Shown piece after piece: positions 52,577 through 61,293 of a stretch of DNA of 64,000 bases. The position numbers and the translations under genes were made by a program. Position 1 is the first letter of the stretch. Each line of letters opens with the position of its first letter. Origin of the DNA: Natronogracilivirga saccharolytica (GTDB taxonomy: Bacteria > Bacteroidota > Rhodothermia > Balneolales > Natronogracilivirgulaceae); NCBI RefSeq assembly GCF_017921895.1, contig NZ_JAFIDN010000012.1, forward strand, positions 57,358 to 121,357. The letters are read 5' to 3'. The notes beneath the pieces were generated by a model. The model ran no database searches. It was not told the DNA's origin and worked only from the letters and a program-made list of their open reading frames with translations.

Positions 52577-53737
52577 ATGTTTCATACCTCATACATTGAA
52601 GTCAGCAAGTCGGCGCTGCAGGCTAACCTGCAGTTTCTGAAGGAACTTGCCGGACCTGATGTCCGGTTCTGTTCGGTTGTCAAAGGCAACGCATACGGGC
52701 ACGGTATTGAACATTTCATACCGCTTGCTGAGGAGTGCGGAGTCGACTATTTCGGTGTCCACAGTGCCGATGAGGCGCTTCGCACGCACATGGTCAAGCG
52801 CAACAGCTCGCATGTCATGATCATGGGGATGATCGAGGACGAAGAGCTCGACTGGGCGGTCGAAAATGACATTTCGTTTTACGTATTTGAGTTTGAGCGT
52901 CTGGAAGCAGCGGTGAAAGCGGCAAAAGAGCAAAAAAAGAAAGCCCGGATTCATCTCGAGCTGGAAACGGGGATGAATCGCATCGGCTTCCACTGGGAAG
53001 ACCGCGAAAAGCTGGTGTCATATATCAAAGAGCATGGTGAACACCTCCGCGTACAGGGGGTAAGTACACACTTCGCCGGAGCCGAGAGCATTGCCAATTA
53101 TCTGCGCATTCAGAACCAGATCGCCAATTACAACCGATATCAGTGGTACCTGAGAAAGAAGGGTGTCCGGGCGGAAATCAGGCATACCGCATGTTCTGCG
53201 CCGCTTGTATCCTATCCGCAAACCAAAATGGATATGGTTCGCATCGGAATTGCCCAATACGGATACTGGCCCAGCAAGGAGACGTATATGCAGTATCTGA
53301 CCCGGGATGATGTCCGTCATATGACCGAAAATCCGCTCCGGCAGATCATCAGCTGGAAAACCAGCATTATGAGTCTCAAGAATGTCCGCGCAGGGGATTT
53401 TATCGGTTACGGCACGGCCTACCAGGCAACTGATGATATACTGATCGCAACGGTTCCGGTGGGCTACTGCCACGGTTTCAACCGGAATTTGAGCAATCTT
53501 GGAAAAGTACTTGTGCACGGCCGCCGGGTACCGGTAGTCGGAATGGTGAATATGAATATGCTCATAGTGGAGGTGTCTCACTGTCCGGGCGTAAAGCGCA
53601 GAGACGAAGTGGTCCTGGTCGGCAGCCAGCGCGACAACCGCATAACAGTATCATCATTCAGTGATATGACTAATGATGTCAATTACGAAACGCTGGTAAG
53701 GCTGCCCAGGGAAATCCCCCGTTTCATCATTGACTGA
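52577..53737 (+). CDS. alr: Alanine racemase
   Basis: The 386-residue enzyme converts L-alanine to D-alanine for peptidoglycan. The PLP lysine lies in VVKGNAYGHG near residue 36, with ETGMNRIGFHW, HTACSAPLVSYPQTKMDMVRIGIAQYGYWP and GDFIGYGTAYQA after it; the IGYGTAY tyrosine is the catalytic base of family members. The PLP-lysine motif is intact. It is the last gene of the D-amino-acid cluster, separated from it by 114 bases containing a palindrome, so it may have its own promoter. Confidence 0.93.
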   Translation: MFHTSYIEVSKSALQANLQFLKELAGPDVRFCSVVKGNAYGHGIEHFIPLAEECGVDYFGVHSADEALRTHMVKRNSSHVMIMGMIEDEELDWAVENDISFYVFEFERLEAAVKAAKEQKKKARIHLELETGMNRIGFHWEDREKLVSYIKEHGEHLRVQGVSTHFAGAESIANYLRIQNQIANYNRYQWYLRKKGVRAEIRHTACSAPLVSYPQTKMDMVRIGIAQYGYWPSKETYMQYLTRDDVRHMTENPLRQIISWKTSIMSLKNVRAGDFIGYGTAYQATDDILIATVPVGYCHGFNRNLSNLGKVLVHGRRVPVVGMVNMNMLIVEVSHCPGVKRRDEVVLVGSQRDNRITVSSFSDMTNDVNYETLVRLPREIPRFIID

Positions 53738-53865
53738 GCCGTTTCCTGCATTCCCGCCATTCCGGCCGGCAAAACTAATTCCTTTCGTCAAGAAACCAAT
53801 TGGAAGTGGCATGTGTTGTAAAATACATGCTGTAAATAAATCCACCTCCATTTGATAAATATCGG

Positions 53866-54981
53866 ATGAACCCCGTCTTGAAAAGATCACTGTTTGCGGG
53901 CATTGTGTTGCTTGCAGCCGGTCTGCTGCTCTGGATCAGGCTTGACGCCGGGAGCCCGGCCGATGAGGAACAGGATGCTGCTCCCGAAAGAGACCGCAGC
54001 AGTGTAAAAGTAGATGCGTTTGTTGTCCACCCGGAACCGTTCCGTGAGACCGTAAGAACCACCGGTGAAATATTGTCCGATGAGGAAGTATACATCAGGC
54101 CGGAATCATCCGGGCGCATCACCGGAATACACTTTGATGAAGACAGCGAAGTGCAGGAGGGTGAACTGCTGGTTTCCCTGAATGATGCCGAACTTCAGCA
54201 GGAAAAACGGCAGGTAACCTATGAAATCAATCTTGCCCAAATCCGCGAACAGCGGCAGAAAGACCTGCTCCGGCGCAATGCCATCGCCCAGGAAGATTAC
54301 GACGTGGTGCTCAATGAGCTCAATACGCTCAAGGCACGCCGGGATGCGCTGCAGGCACGCATCGACAAGATGGAAATCCGTGCACCATTTGACGGGATTA
54401 TCGGGCTTAGGGAAATCAGTATGGGCTCTTATGTGACTCCCGAAAATGTGATCACAAGCCTGCAGAAAATCGATCCGCTCAAAATCGAATTTTCCATTCC
54501 CGAGCGATACCGGTCCATGGTCAGCCGCGGACTTGCCGTCCGGTTTCAGGTGGAAGGAAGCGATAACAATACCGAAGGTGAAATTTATGCCATTCAGCCG
54601 CGGGTGGACCGGGAAACGCGGACGCTGCGCATGCGGGCCACGGCACCCAATCCCGATCTGCAGCTTTTCCCCGGTGCGTACGCCAGGGTAGAGGTTGATC
54701 TGAGTGTCACCGACGATGCCCTGCTGGTCCCGTCCGAAGCGCTTGTGCCCGAACTGACAGGATACCACGTATTTGTCTATTCGGATGGAGAAGCGAAACA
54801 GAAGCAAGTGGAGCTCGGCACCCGGACCGACCGGAAGGCTCACATCCGCAGCGGACTTTCACCGCGAGATACGGTCATAACAACCGGACTTCTCCAGATC
54901 CGTGACGGTATGTCAGTGCATCTGGGAGAAACCACGGACGATATCGATGAGGAAATCGACGGGGAGGTCACAGGGTTATGA
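53866..54981 (+). CDS. RND efflux periplasmic adaptor (membrane fusion protein)
   Basis: The 371-residue protein has an N-terminal membrane helix (about 8-26), a beta-barrel/lipoyl/coiled-coil core and a membrane-proximal domain. VYIRPESSGRITGIHFDEDSEVQEGELLV is a lipoyl half, QIREQRQKDLLRRNAIAQEDYDVVLNELNTLKARRDALQ the coiled coil, and MEIRAPFDGIIGLREISMGSYV the second lipoyl half. It links an RND pump to an outer-membrane channel. The pump gene overlaps its stop by four bases. No TolC-like gene is present here, so an outer-membrane partner must be encoded elsewhere. Confidence 0.92.
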   Translation: MNPVLKRSLFAGIVLLAAGLLLWIRLDAGSPADEEQDAAPERDRSSVKVDAFVVHPEPFRETVRTTGEILSDEEVYIRPESSGRITGIHFDEDSEVQEGELLVSLNDAELQQEKRQVTYEINLAQIREQRQKDLLRRNAIAQEDYDVVLNELNTLKARRDALQARIDKMEIRAPFDGIIGLREISMGSYVTPENVITSLQKIDPLKIEFSIPERYRSMVSRGLAVRFQVEGSDNNTEGEIYAIQPRVDRETRTLRMRATAPNPDLQLFPGAYARVEVDLSVTDDALLVPSEALVPELTGYHVFVYSDGEAKQKQVELGTRTDRKAHIRSGLSPRDTVITTGLLQIRDGMSVHLGETTDDIDEEIDGEVTGL

Positions 54982-57900
54982 GTCTTTCAGCTGTAAGCAT
55001 CCGCCGGCCGGTGCTCGCTTCGGTAATGTCGATTGTGATCGTACTTTTTGGCATCCTGGGATATAACAGTCTCGGCGTAAGGGAGTATCCCTCCGTCGAT
55101 CCGCCGATTATTACCGTTCAGACCAACTATGCCGGTGCCAATTCCGAGGTTATCGAAGCTCAGATAACCGAACCTCTTGAGGAGCAGCTGAATGGTATAG
55201 CCGGTATCCGTACCATGACCTCCGTAAGCAGGGAGGGACGCAGCACCGTAACCGTTGAATTTGATCTGGACATGGATCTCGAAGCCGCAGCCAACGACGT
55301 GCGTGACCGGGTATCGCGTGCCGTCAGGCAGCTGCCTCCGGATGTCGACAATCCCATTGTCTCAAAAGCCGATGCCGACGCCAGTCCGATTGTCTTTCTG
55401 AATGTGCAGAGCGACTCTCACAACCTGCTTGATCTGAGCGACATCGCCAATGTTTCCTTTAAAGAACGGCTGCAGACAATTCCGGGGGTGAGCGAGGTGC
55501 GCATCTGGGGAGAAAAAAAATACTCCATGCGTCTGTGGCTGGATCCGGTAAAAATGTCAGCCTACAACATCAGTCCGGTTGATGTGCGTGATGCCCTGGA
55601 CCGTGAGAACGTAGAGCTGCCCTCAGGGCGCATTGAGGGGTTCTTCTCGGAGCTTACCGTACGCACGCTCGGCAGGCTGGAGACGGCCGAAGAATTTAAC
55701 CGGATGATCATCAAGGAGAATGACGGAACGGTTGTAAGGCTTGAAGATGTCGGCAGGGCCGAGCTTGGCGCCGAGAACATGCGCACCATACTGAAAAGGG
55801 ATGGCATCCCCATGGTTGGAGTGGTGCTGATCCCCCAGCCGGGCGCCAACAACATTGCCATTACCGACGAATTTTACAAGCGGGTCGAGGAGATTGAAGC
55901 CGATCTTCCCGAGGGCATATCGACCGGTATCGGGTTTGACACAACCGAATTCATCCGCGACTCCATAGGCGAAGTGCAGCAAACGATCATCATAGCGTTC
56001 TTGCTGGTGGTCATGATCATTTTCCTGTTCCTGCGCGACTGGCGGACCACCATAATTCCGGTTATCGTCATCCCCATTGCCATTATCGGCTCATTCTTTA
56101 TCATGTTTGTGGCCGGTTTTTCGATTAATGTGCTGACCCTGCTCGGACTGGTGCTGGCAATCGGACTGGTGGTTGATGATTCCATTGTGGTGATGGAGAA
56201 CATCTATGCCAAAATTGAGCAGGGCATGGAACCGACAAAAGCGGCACTCAAGGGGGTCGGCGAAATATTCTTTGCCGTCATATCCACCACCACTGCACTG
56301 GTTGCGGTGTTTATGCCTGTCATCTTTCTTGAAGGTCTGACCGGACGGCTGTTCCGTGAATTTGGTGTGGTTATGGCCGGAGTGGTCATCATTTCATCAT
56401 TTGTGGCGCTGACGCTATCGCCCATGCTGTGCTCCCGCATACTCAAGCAGCGGAAGAAGAAAAACATTCTCTACCGGGCAACAGAACCCTTCTTCTCCTG
56501 GCTGAACAGGATTTACCGCGATTCACTCAACACCTTCATGAAGGTAAGGTGGATGGCCTTTGTCATCATGGCCCTGGCCGGTGCCGGAATGTTCCTGTTC
56601 TGGACACTGCTGCCCTCGGAACTGGCGCCGCTGGAGGATCGCAGCAGGGCACGTGTAAGTGTTTCCGGTCCCGAAGGAGTGACGTTTGAATACATGGATC
56701 ACCACATGGATCGTATGATCAGGGGTGTTCAGGATGAATTTTCGGAAATCGATGCCATTATATCGGTGACATCGCCCGGTTTCGGGGCGGCAAGTTCGGT
56801 CAACTCCGGCTTCATGAACGTGATACTTTCCGACCCGTCTGACCGTGACCGCTCACAGATGGAAATTGCAGACCGCATGACCGAATTCCTGCAGGATTAT
56901 ACAGCAACACGCAATTTTGTGTCGCAGGATCAGACCATTGGCCAGCGCCGCGGAGGGCTGCCGGTGCAGTACGTACTTCAGGCGCCCAACTTTGAGCGGC
57001 TTGAAGAGATGCTGCCGAAGTTCATGGATGCTGCGTCCGAACGATCTGAATTTGCGGTGGTCGATGTAGATCTGAAATTCAACAAGCCGGAAGTGGAAAT
57101 GGATATCGACCGTGACCGGGCCCGGCAAGTCGGCGTTTCGGTCCGTGACATTTCTGAAACCGTGCAGCTTGCCCTGACCGATCAGAGGCTCGGATTTTTT
57201 ATCATGGACGGCAAGCAGTACGAGGTTATCGGTCAGCTGAATCGTGAAAGCAGGGGATCTCCCGAGGATTTGCGCAATCTTTATGTCCGGACAAGCAACA
57301 ACTCCCAGATCCAGCTCGACAACCTGGTCTCGCTCAGTGAGCGTAGTGCACCGCCCCAGCGTTTCCGGTTCAACCGGTACGTCTCCGCTACGATATCGGC
57401 CGGAATGGCTCCCGGATACACCCTTGGTGACGGTATTGATGCCATGGACGAAGTAGCCGGAAGTGTGCTGGACGAATCATTCCGGACCGACCTGGCCGGT
57501 CCCTCCCGTGATTTTGTCGAAAGTGCGGACAGCCTGTTTTTTGCCTTTGTTCTGGCAATTGTTCTCATTTATCTGGTGCTCAGCGCTCAGTTTGAAAGTT
57601 TTCGTGATCCATTCATCATACTGTTCACAGTTCCCCTGGCGGTCTTCGGTGCATTTTTTACGCTCTGGTACTTTCAGGAAACGTTCAACATATTCAGTCA
57701 GATAGGTATCATTATGCTGATCGGACTGGTATCAAAAAATGCCATTCTGATTGTGGAATTTGCAAATCAGAGAAAAGCACAGGGCATGGAACTGATGGAT
57801 GCCATTACGGATGCCGCTGCCGTTCGTTTTCGTCCTATTCTTATGACCTCCCTGTCCACGGTGCTCGGCGTGACCCCGATCGCACTTGCCCTGGGAGCCG

Positions 57901-58085
57901 GTTCGGAAAGCCGTATTGCGATGGGCCTGGCAATTATCGGAGGACTGATTTTTGCAAGTATTCTGACCCTTTTTGTTATTCCTGCCATCTACTCTTACCT
58001 TAGTTCAGCCACCACTGCGGCGGATAATCGTCCGGAAGTGGCGTCACCAGAAAGCAAACAGGCTGAATATGTGACCGGCAGGTAA
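54978..58085 (+). CDS. RND efflux pump, AcrB/MexB-like (HAE1 type)
   Basis: The 1035-residue protein has the length and 12-helix layout of tripartite RND pumps. Conserved segments are the N-terminal SIRRPVLASVMSIVIVLFGILGYNSLGVREYPSVDPP, the proton-relay VLAIGLVVDDSIVVMENIYAKIEQGM with two aspartates in TM4, and the second-half GLVSKNAILIVEFAN with the TM10 lysine. It exports drugs, detergents or lipids using the proton gradient; the substrate cannot be read. The two fluoride-channel genes overlap its stop, which is unusual. Confidence 0.95.
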   Translation: MSLSAVSIRRPVLASVMSIVIVLFGILGYNSLGVREYPSVDPPIITVQTNYAGANSEVIEAQITEPLEEQLNGIAGIRTMTSVSREGRSTVTVEFDLDMDLEAAANDVRDRVSRAVRQLPPDVDNPIVSKADADASPIVFLNVQSDSHNLLDLSDIANVSFKERLQTIPGVSEVRIWGEKKYSMRLWLDPVKMSAYNISPVDVRDALDRENVELPSGRIEGFFSELTVRTLGRLETAEEFNRMIIKENDGTVVRLEDVGRAELGAENMRTILKRDGIPMVGVVLIPQPGANNIAITDEFYKRVEEIEADLPEGISTGIGFDTTEFIRDSIGEVQQTIIIAFLLVVMIIFLFLRDWRTTIIPVIVIPIAIIGSFFIMFVAGFSINVLTLLGLVLAIGLVVDDSIVVMENIYAKIEQGMEPTKAALKGVGEIFFAVISTTTALVAVFMPVIFLEGLTGRLFREFGVVMAGVVIISSFVALTLSPMLCSRILKQRKKKNILYRATEPFFSWLNRIYRDSLNTFMKVRWMAFVIMALAGAGMFLFWTLLPSELAPLEDRSRARVSVSGPEGVTFEYMDHHMDRMIRGVQDEFSEIDAIISVTSPGFGAASSVNSGFMNVILSDPSDRDRSQMEIADRMTEFLQDYTATRNFVSQDQTIGQRRGGLPVQYVLQAPNFERLEEMLPKFMDAASERSEFAVVDVDLKFNKPEVEMDIDRDRARQVGVSVRDISETVQLALTDQRLGFFIMDGKQYEVIGQLNRESRGSPEDLRNLYVRTSNNSQIQLDNLVSLSERSAPPQRFRFNRYVSATISAGMAPGYTLGDGIDAMDEVAGSVLDESFRTDLAGPSRDFVESADSLFFAFVLAIVLIYLVLSAQFESFRDPFIILFTVPLAVFGAFFTLWYFQETFNIFSQIGIIMLIGLVSKNAILIVEFANQRKAQGMELMDAITDAAAVRFRPILMTSLSTVLGVTPIALALGAGSESRIAMGLAIIGGLIFASILTLFVIPAIYSYLSSATTAADNRPEVASPESKQAEYVTGR

Positions 58086-58519
58086 TGAGCAGCACCGGGG
58101 GAAAAAAACATCATGCATTTCAAAATTTTCTGATATGGCCGGCCGTGGCCCTTGGAGGTGCTGCGGGCGCGCTGCTCAGGTTCAGCTGGGTTACCCTGTT
58201 TCCATATACAAACTCTGACTTTCCCTGGGCCATTTTCTCAGAAAATATTCTCGGGGCTTTCCTGCTCGGATGGTTCCTCGCCATTTTTACCGGTAAAACA
58301 GGCAATCAGAGGTATATCCGCGCTTTTTTCGGCACCGGACTCATCGGTTCATTCACCACATTTTCCGGCATTACCATTGATCTGGCCGCATTTGTGCAGC
58401 AAGGCATACTATTGATGCCGGTGGTCTACATCACCCTGAGTGTCCTGGCCGGATTGCTTGCTGCATTTGCCGGAATATTTGCCGGCAAACGGACAAAAAC
58501 AATATTGAAAGTAAAATGA
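58085..58519 (+). CDS. crcB: Fluoride channel subunit CrcB (first of a tandem pair)
   Basis: The 144-residue membrane protein has four hydrophobic helices. The Fluc motifs are GGAAGALLRFSW near the start, FSENILGAFLLGW with the channel asparagine, and GTGLIGSFTTFSGITIDLAAF with the phenylalanine/threonine track. Fluc channels release fluoride from the cell and work as dimers. The ATG overlaps the pump stop by one base (TAATG), and the next crcB overlaps its own stop by four bases. The tandem pair suggests a heterodimer, as in several Gram-positive bacteria. No fluoride riboswitch is found upstream of the operon. Confidence 0.9.
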   Translation: MSSTGGKKHHAFQNFLIWPAVALGGAAGALLRFSWVTLFPYTNSDFPWAIFSENILGAFLLGWFLAIFTGKTGNQRYIRAFFGTGLIGSFTTFSGITIDLAAFVQQGILLMPVVYITLSVLAGLLAAFAGIFAGKRTKTILKVK

Positions 58520-58902
58520 CATACGATATCACCGGAGAATTGCTGATCAGTCTTGCTGCTGCCGGTGCGCTTGGCGCACTTCTGCGGTATGCATTCGACA
58601 ACCTGGTTCACCGGCTTTATACAACCAGGTATCCTTCCGGTATTCTGCTGGTCAACCTGAGCGGAGCATTTTTTGCCGGATGGCTTGCCGCTTCAGCTGC
58701 CACCGGGCTGGTCACCGAACAGCAGCACATTATCCTGGCTGTCGGATTTGCAGGATCATACACTACCTTCTCCGGGTGGATGGTGCAGACAGTGGAGCTG
58801 GCGCTTGCCGGTGTGTGGGGCCAGGCGTTTTCCAATATCATGCTGCATGTTGTTTTCGGCTGGTTACTGACAATGGCCGGATTGTGGCTTGGAGCAGGAT
58901 GA
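58516..58902 (+). CDS. crcB: Fluoride channel subunit CrcB (second of the pair)
   Basis: The 128-residue protein has four helices and Fluc motifs AAAGALGALLRYAFDNL, GILLVNLSGAFFAGW with the channel asparagine, and VGFAGSYTTFSGWMVQTVEL. The sequences of the two subunits differ clearly outside these motifs, so the pair is not a recent duplication. The start overlaps the first crcB stop (ATGA), which gives equal expression as needed for a heterodimer. It is the last gene of the RND-CrcB operon; the GWxTD gene follows after 167 bases. Confidence 0.9.
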   Translation: MTYDITGELLISLAAAGALGALLRYAFDNLVHRLYTTRYPSGILLVNLSGAFFAGWLAASAATGLVTEQQHIILAVGFAGSYTTFSGWMVQTVELALAGVWGQAFSNIMLHVVFGWLLTMAGLWLGAG

Positions 58903-59069
58903 AACGGCTTCACCTGCGGATTGAAAAGCCATTTGACCGGCGTGCAATATGAAGAAGTCGTCTTGTTCGTTGTAGAAAAAACGATAGCGGGGTTTTTGCG
59001 GTTTTTAACCCGGGCATGGCGGCGTGCAATCATGCCGCTTGCACCATACGGCCGTATTTCCGGCTGAAA

Positions 59070-61127
59070 ATGAATATGACTGGCAAAATACAGACTTCAG
59101 GCAGCTTCCTGGCGGGCATGGCTTTTGCTGTGATACTGGCGATTGCTCCTTTTCAGGCCCTTCCGGCGCTCAACCCGGCGGATACCGTATCATCCGGACT
59201 GCATAACCCGGACAGGTCGATGGCCTATGACGCCGATGCCTTCACACTTGGTATGAACCTGCAGAAGGCCGTCAGCAAGTCAGCTGCCTTGCAGTACTGG
59301 GAATCGAACTACAGGCTTGTCGGGAAATCCGGAGAGGCTGACCCGAGAATAGGATTCCGTTTTGTTGAATGGGCGGCCGGGCTGCCCGAACCCGAACGTT
59401 TCGAAATTGCTTCTGAAATTTTTCACAATTCCCTGCAGTCATCCTTCCCAGAAGAGTATTTCGAAGAAACCAGACGTCAGGTACGTTTTACGGAACCCTT
59501 GCTGGAACGGAACACCCGAAGAAAATGGCATAAGCTCCTTGACGACAGAGACGAGCAGCTCTTCACGGAAATCCGCACTTTCTGGAGCCGCAAGAACGCA
59601 ATTCCATCCACAGATGTCAATGAACGGCTTATCGAGCACTGGCAGCGTATACACTTTGCCCGGGAAAACTTTACGGAAAATGATGAAACAGTTTACGGAA
59701 CAGATGAAAGGGCGCTGATCTATGTACGATTCGGCCCGCCTGACCGCCACCGCAGAGGAACATTGTCATACAATCTGTCGGAAATCCGCAACAGACTATA
59801 TGACCTGGTTGAGGTTGACCGGATCCACATCAATCAGATATACACCCTGCAGATGAATATCATCCAGAACTTTTCGCCGGGCTGGTATGAGTACTGGCGA
59901 TATAACCGGATCGATGAGGAGGGGCCGATAATCTATATTTTCGGGCGCCCTGGTGGTGGTGGCAAATTCCAGCTACTGGACAGTCTGGAAGAATTTATAC
60001 CTCCGAGCGGATATCGCAGCGTCGTTATCGGTGACCGGGGAACGCGGTCGGCACTTCGGGCCGGCTATTTCCTGCAAATGATGATTTACAACGAAGTCTC
60101 CACCCTGGACGAGTATTTCGGTCAGCGGCTCATGGAGTATGAACGCCGCTGGAACCAGGTCATATTTCAGTCAAATCAGGACGGACAGTGGCTTGGGGAC
60201 TTGCTTTCTCCGAACCGCGCTGCCAATGATATGAGGCGGATGCAGGACCGGGCACCGGAATCCGTCAGTGATATTGAACGCAATGTCATGCAGTATCCGA
60301 TATATCACCGGGAGTACCGCTTTATTGATGCCGAAGAGGGGCCGGTTTCTTTACTGCTCATGAATCCATCACCGGAAATTGTAGCTGTGACCGATATGCT
60401 GCATGAGCAGCTAAGAGACGGCGCAACCGGCTATCAGCTGAAACAGGGGTTCAACATCTACAAGGATGATGAGCGGGTGGAACGGAACACAAGCAGCGTC
60501 AATCGGGGACCGGATGAAATTACCGTTGCAGATGCTTCCGTATACACTGCAGAAACGGTCAGAAGTTCAGATGAAGACGTTGAAATCGAAGTGTTTTCCG
60601 AGTTGTATGTCCGCCCCGGACGCGGACCCGGACAGTTGCAGAGCAACGCGCTGATCGGTATGAACAGAAAGTGGACCCGCATGCAGGAACCGCTGACCGA
60701 CAACGGCAATCTGCTTATGAGTGATCTTGTGCCGGGGAGCACGGGCCGGTTTTCTGTGCCGGTCCGTTCCGTTGAAATGGGCGTGCTGTCAGGAAAATCG
60801 GTCCCGCTGTCGGAAAGCATCCAGATATATTTTGAAGTGTATAATCTTCAGAAGGACGAACAATCCGGAGAATATCGCTATTCAATTACCTATCAGCTCG
60901 AGCCGCAGAGACGGCGGAGCTGGATTCCCTGGAGAAGAAGCTCCCATGAAGTCTCTCTGAGCTGGGATGCAGCTTCCTATCATCCAAAAGACTATCAGTT
61001 TTTTGATGTGGATCTAACCCATGCTTCCTCCGGGGACCACATTCTGAGAATTCAACTCGAAGACCTTGCATCCGGACAGACGAGCGAAAGAGAAATTGAG
61101 ATTGAACTTGTTGAGCCGGGTGATTAG
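59070..61127 (+). CDS. GWxTD-domain protein with signal peptide (large)
   Basis: From the ATG at 59070 the protein has 685 residues, with a signal peptide (about 1-32). The GWxTD domain is recognised from ETVYGTDERALIYVRFGPPDRH near residue 212, where GTDERALIYVRFGPPDR replaces the standard GWxTDRGrIYILFGPP, so the GW of the name is not conserved here. Downstream regions contain FQLLDSLEEF and FINA-type beta segments and end in a beta-sandwich-like domain. The frame is open to 59016, but the preferred start gives the signal peptide. The family function is unknown. The next gene is also a GWxTD protein. Confidence 0.82.
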   Translation: MNMTGKIQTSGSFLAGMAFAVILAIAPFQALPALNPADTVSSGLHNPDRSMAYDADAFTLGMNLQKAVSKSAALQYWESNYRLVGKSGEADPRIGFRFVEWAAGLPEPERFEIASEIFHNSLQSSFPEEYFEETRRQVRFTEPLLERNTRRKWHKLLDDRDEQLFTEIRTFWSRKNAIPSTDVNERLIEHWQRIHFARENFTENDETVYGTDERALIYVRFGPPDRHRRGTLSYNLSEIRNRLYDLVEVDRIHINQIYTLQMNIIQNFSPGWYEYWRYNRIDEEGPIIYIFGRPGGGGKFQLLDSLEEFIPPSGYRSVVIGDRGTRSALRAGYFLQMMIYNEVSTLDEYFGQRLMEYERRWNQVIFQSNQDGQWLGDLLSPNRAANDMRRMQDRAPESVSDIERNVMQYPIYHREYRFIDAEEGPVSLLLMNPSPEIVAVTDMLHEQLRDGATGYQLKQGFNIYKDDERVERNTSSVNRGPDEITVADASVYTAETVRSSDEDVEIEVFSELYVRPGRGPGQLQSNALIGMNRKWTRMQEPLTDNGNLLMSDLVPGSTGRFSVPVRSVEMGVLSGKSVPLSESIQIYFEVYNLQKDEQSGEYRYSITYQLEPQRRRSWIPWRRSSHEVSLSWDAASYHPKDYQFFDVDLTHASSGDHILRIQLEDLASGQTSEREIEIELVEPGD

Positions 61128-61293
61128 TATCCGGAAGAACCGGCAGTCAATTTTTCAAGCCGGGAAATGATTCAGGGCATCGGCTGGTTATATATTTGCA
61201 TAACCGGATACAAATCTGTTTTTTAGTTTTAACGGAACGTTAATTTACCAGAGCCCACAATACCAAGCTACCGGACAGGCCGTTACATTTTTG

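Noticed and set aside
53738..53865. Fluoride riboswitch upstream of the RND-CrcB operon
   Set aside because: The GGCGAUGGNGUUCGCC-type conserved core was looked for and is not present; the region is short and AT-rich.
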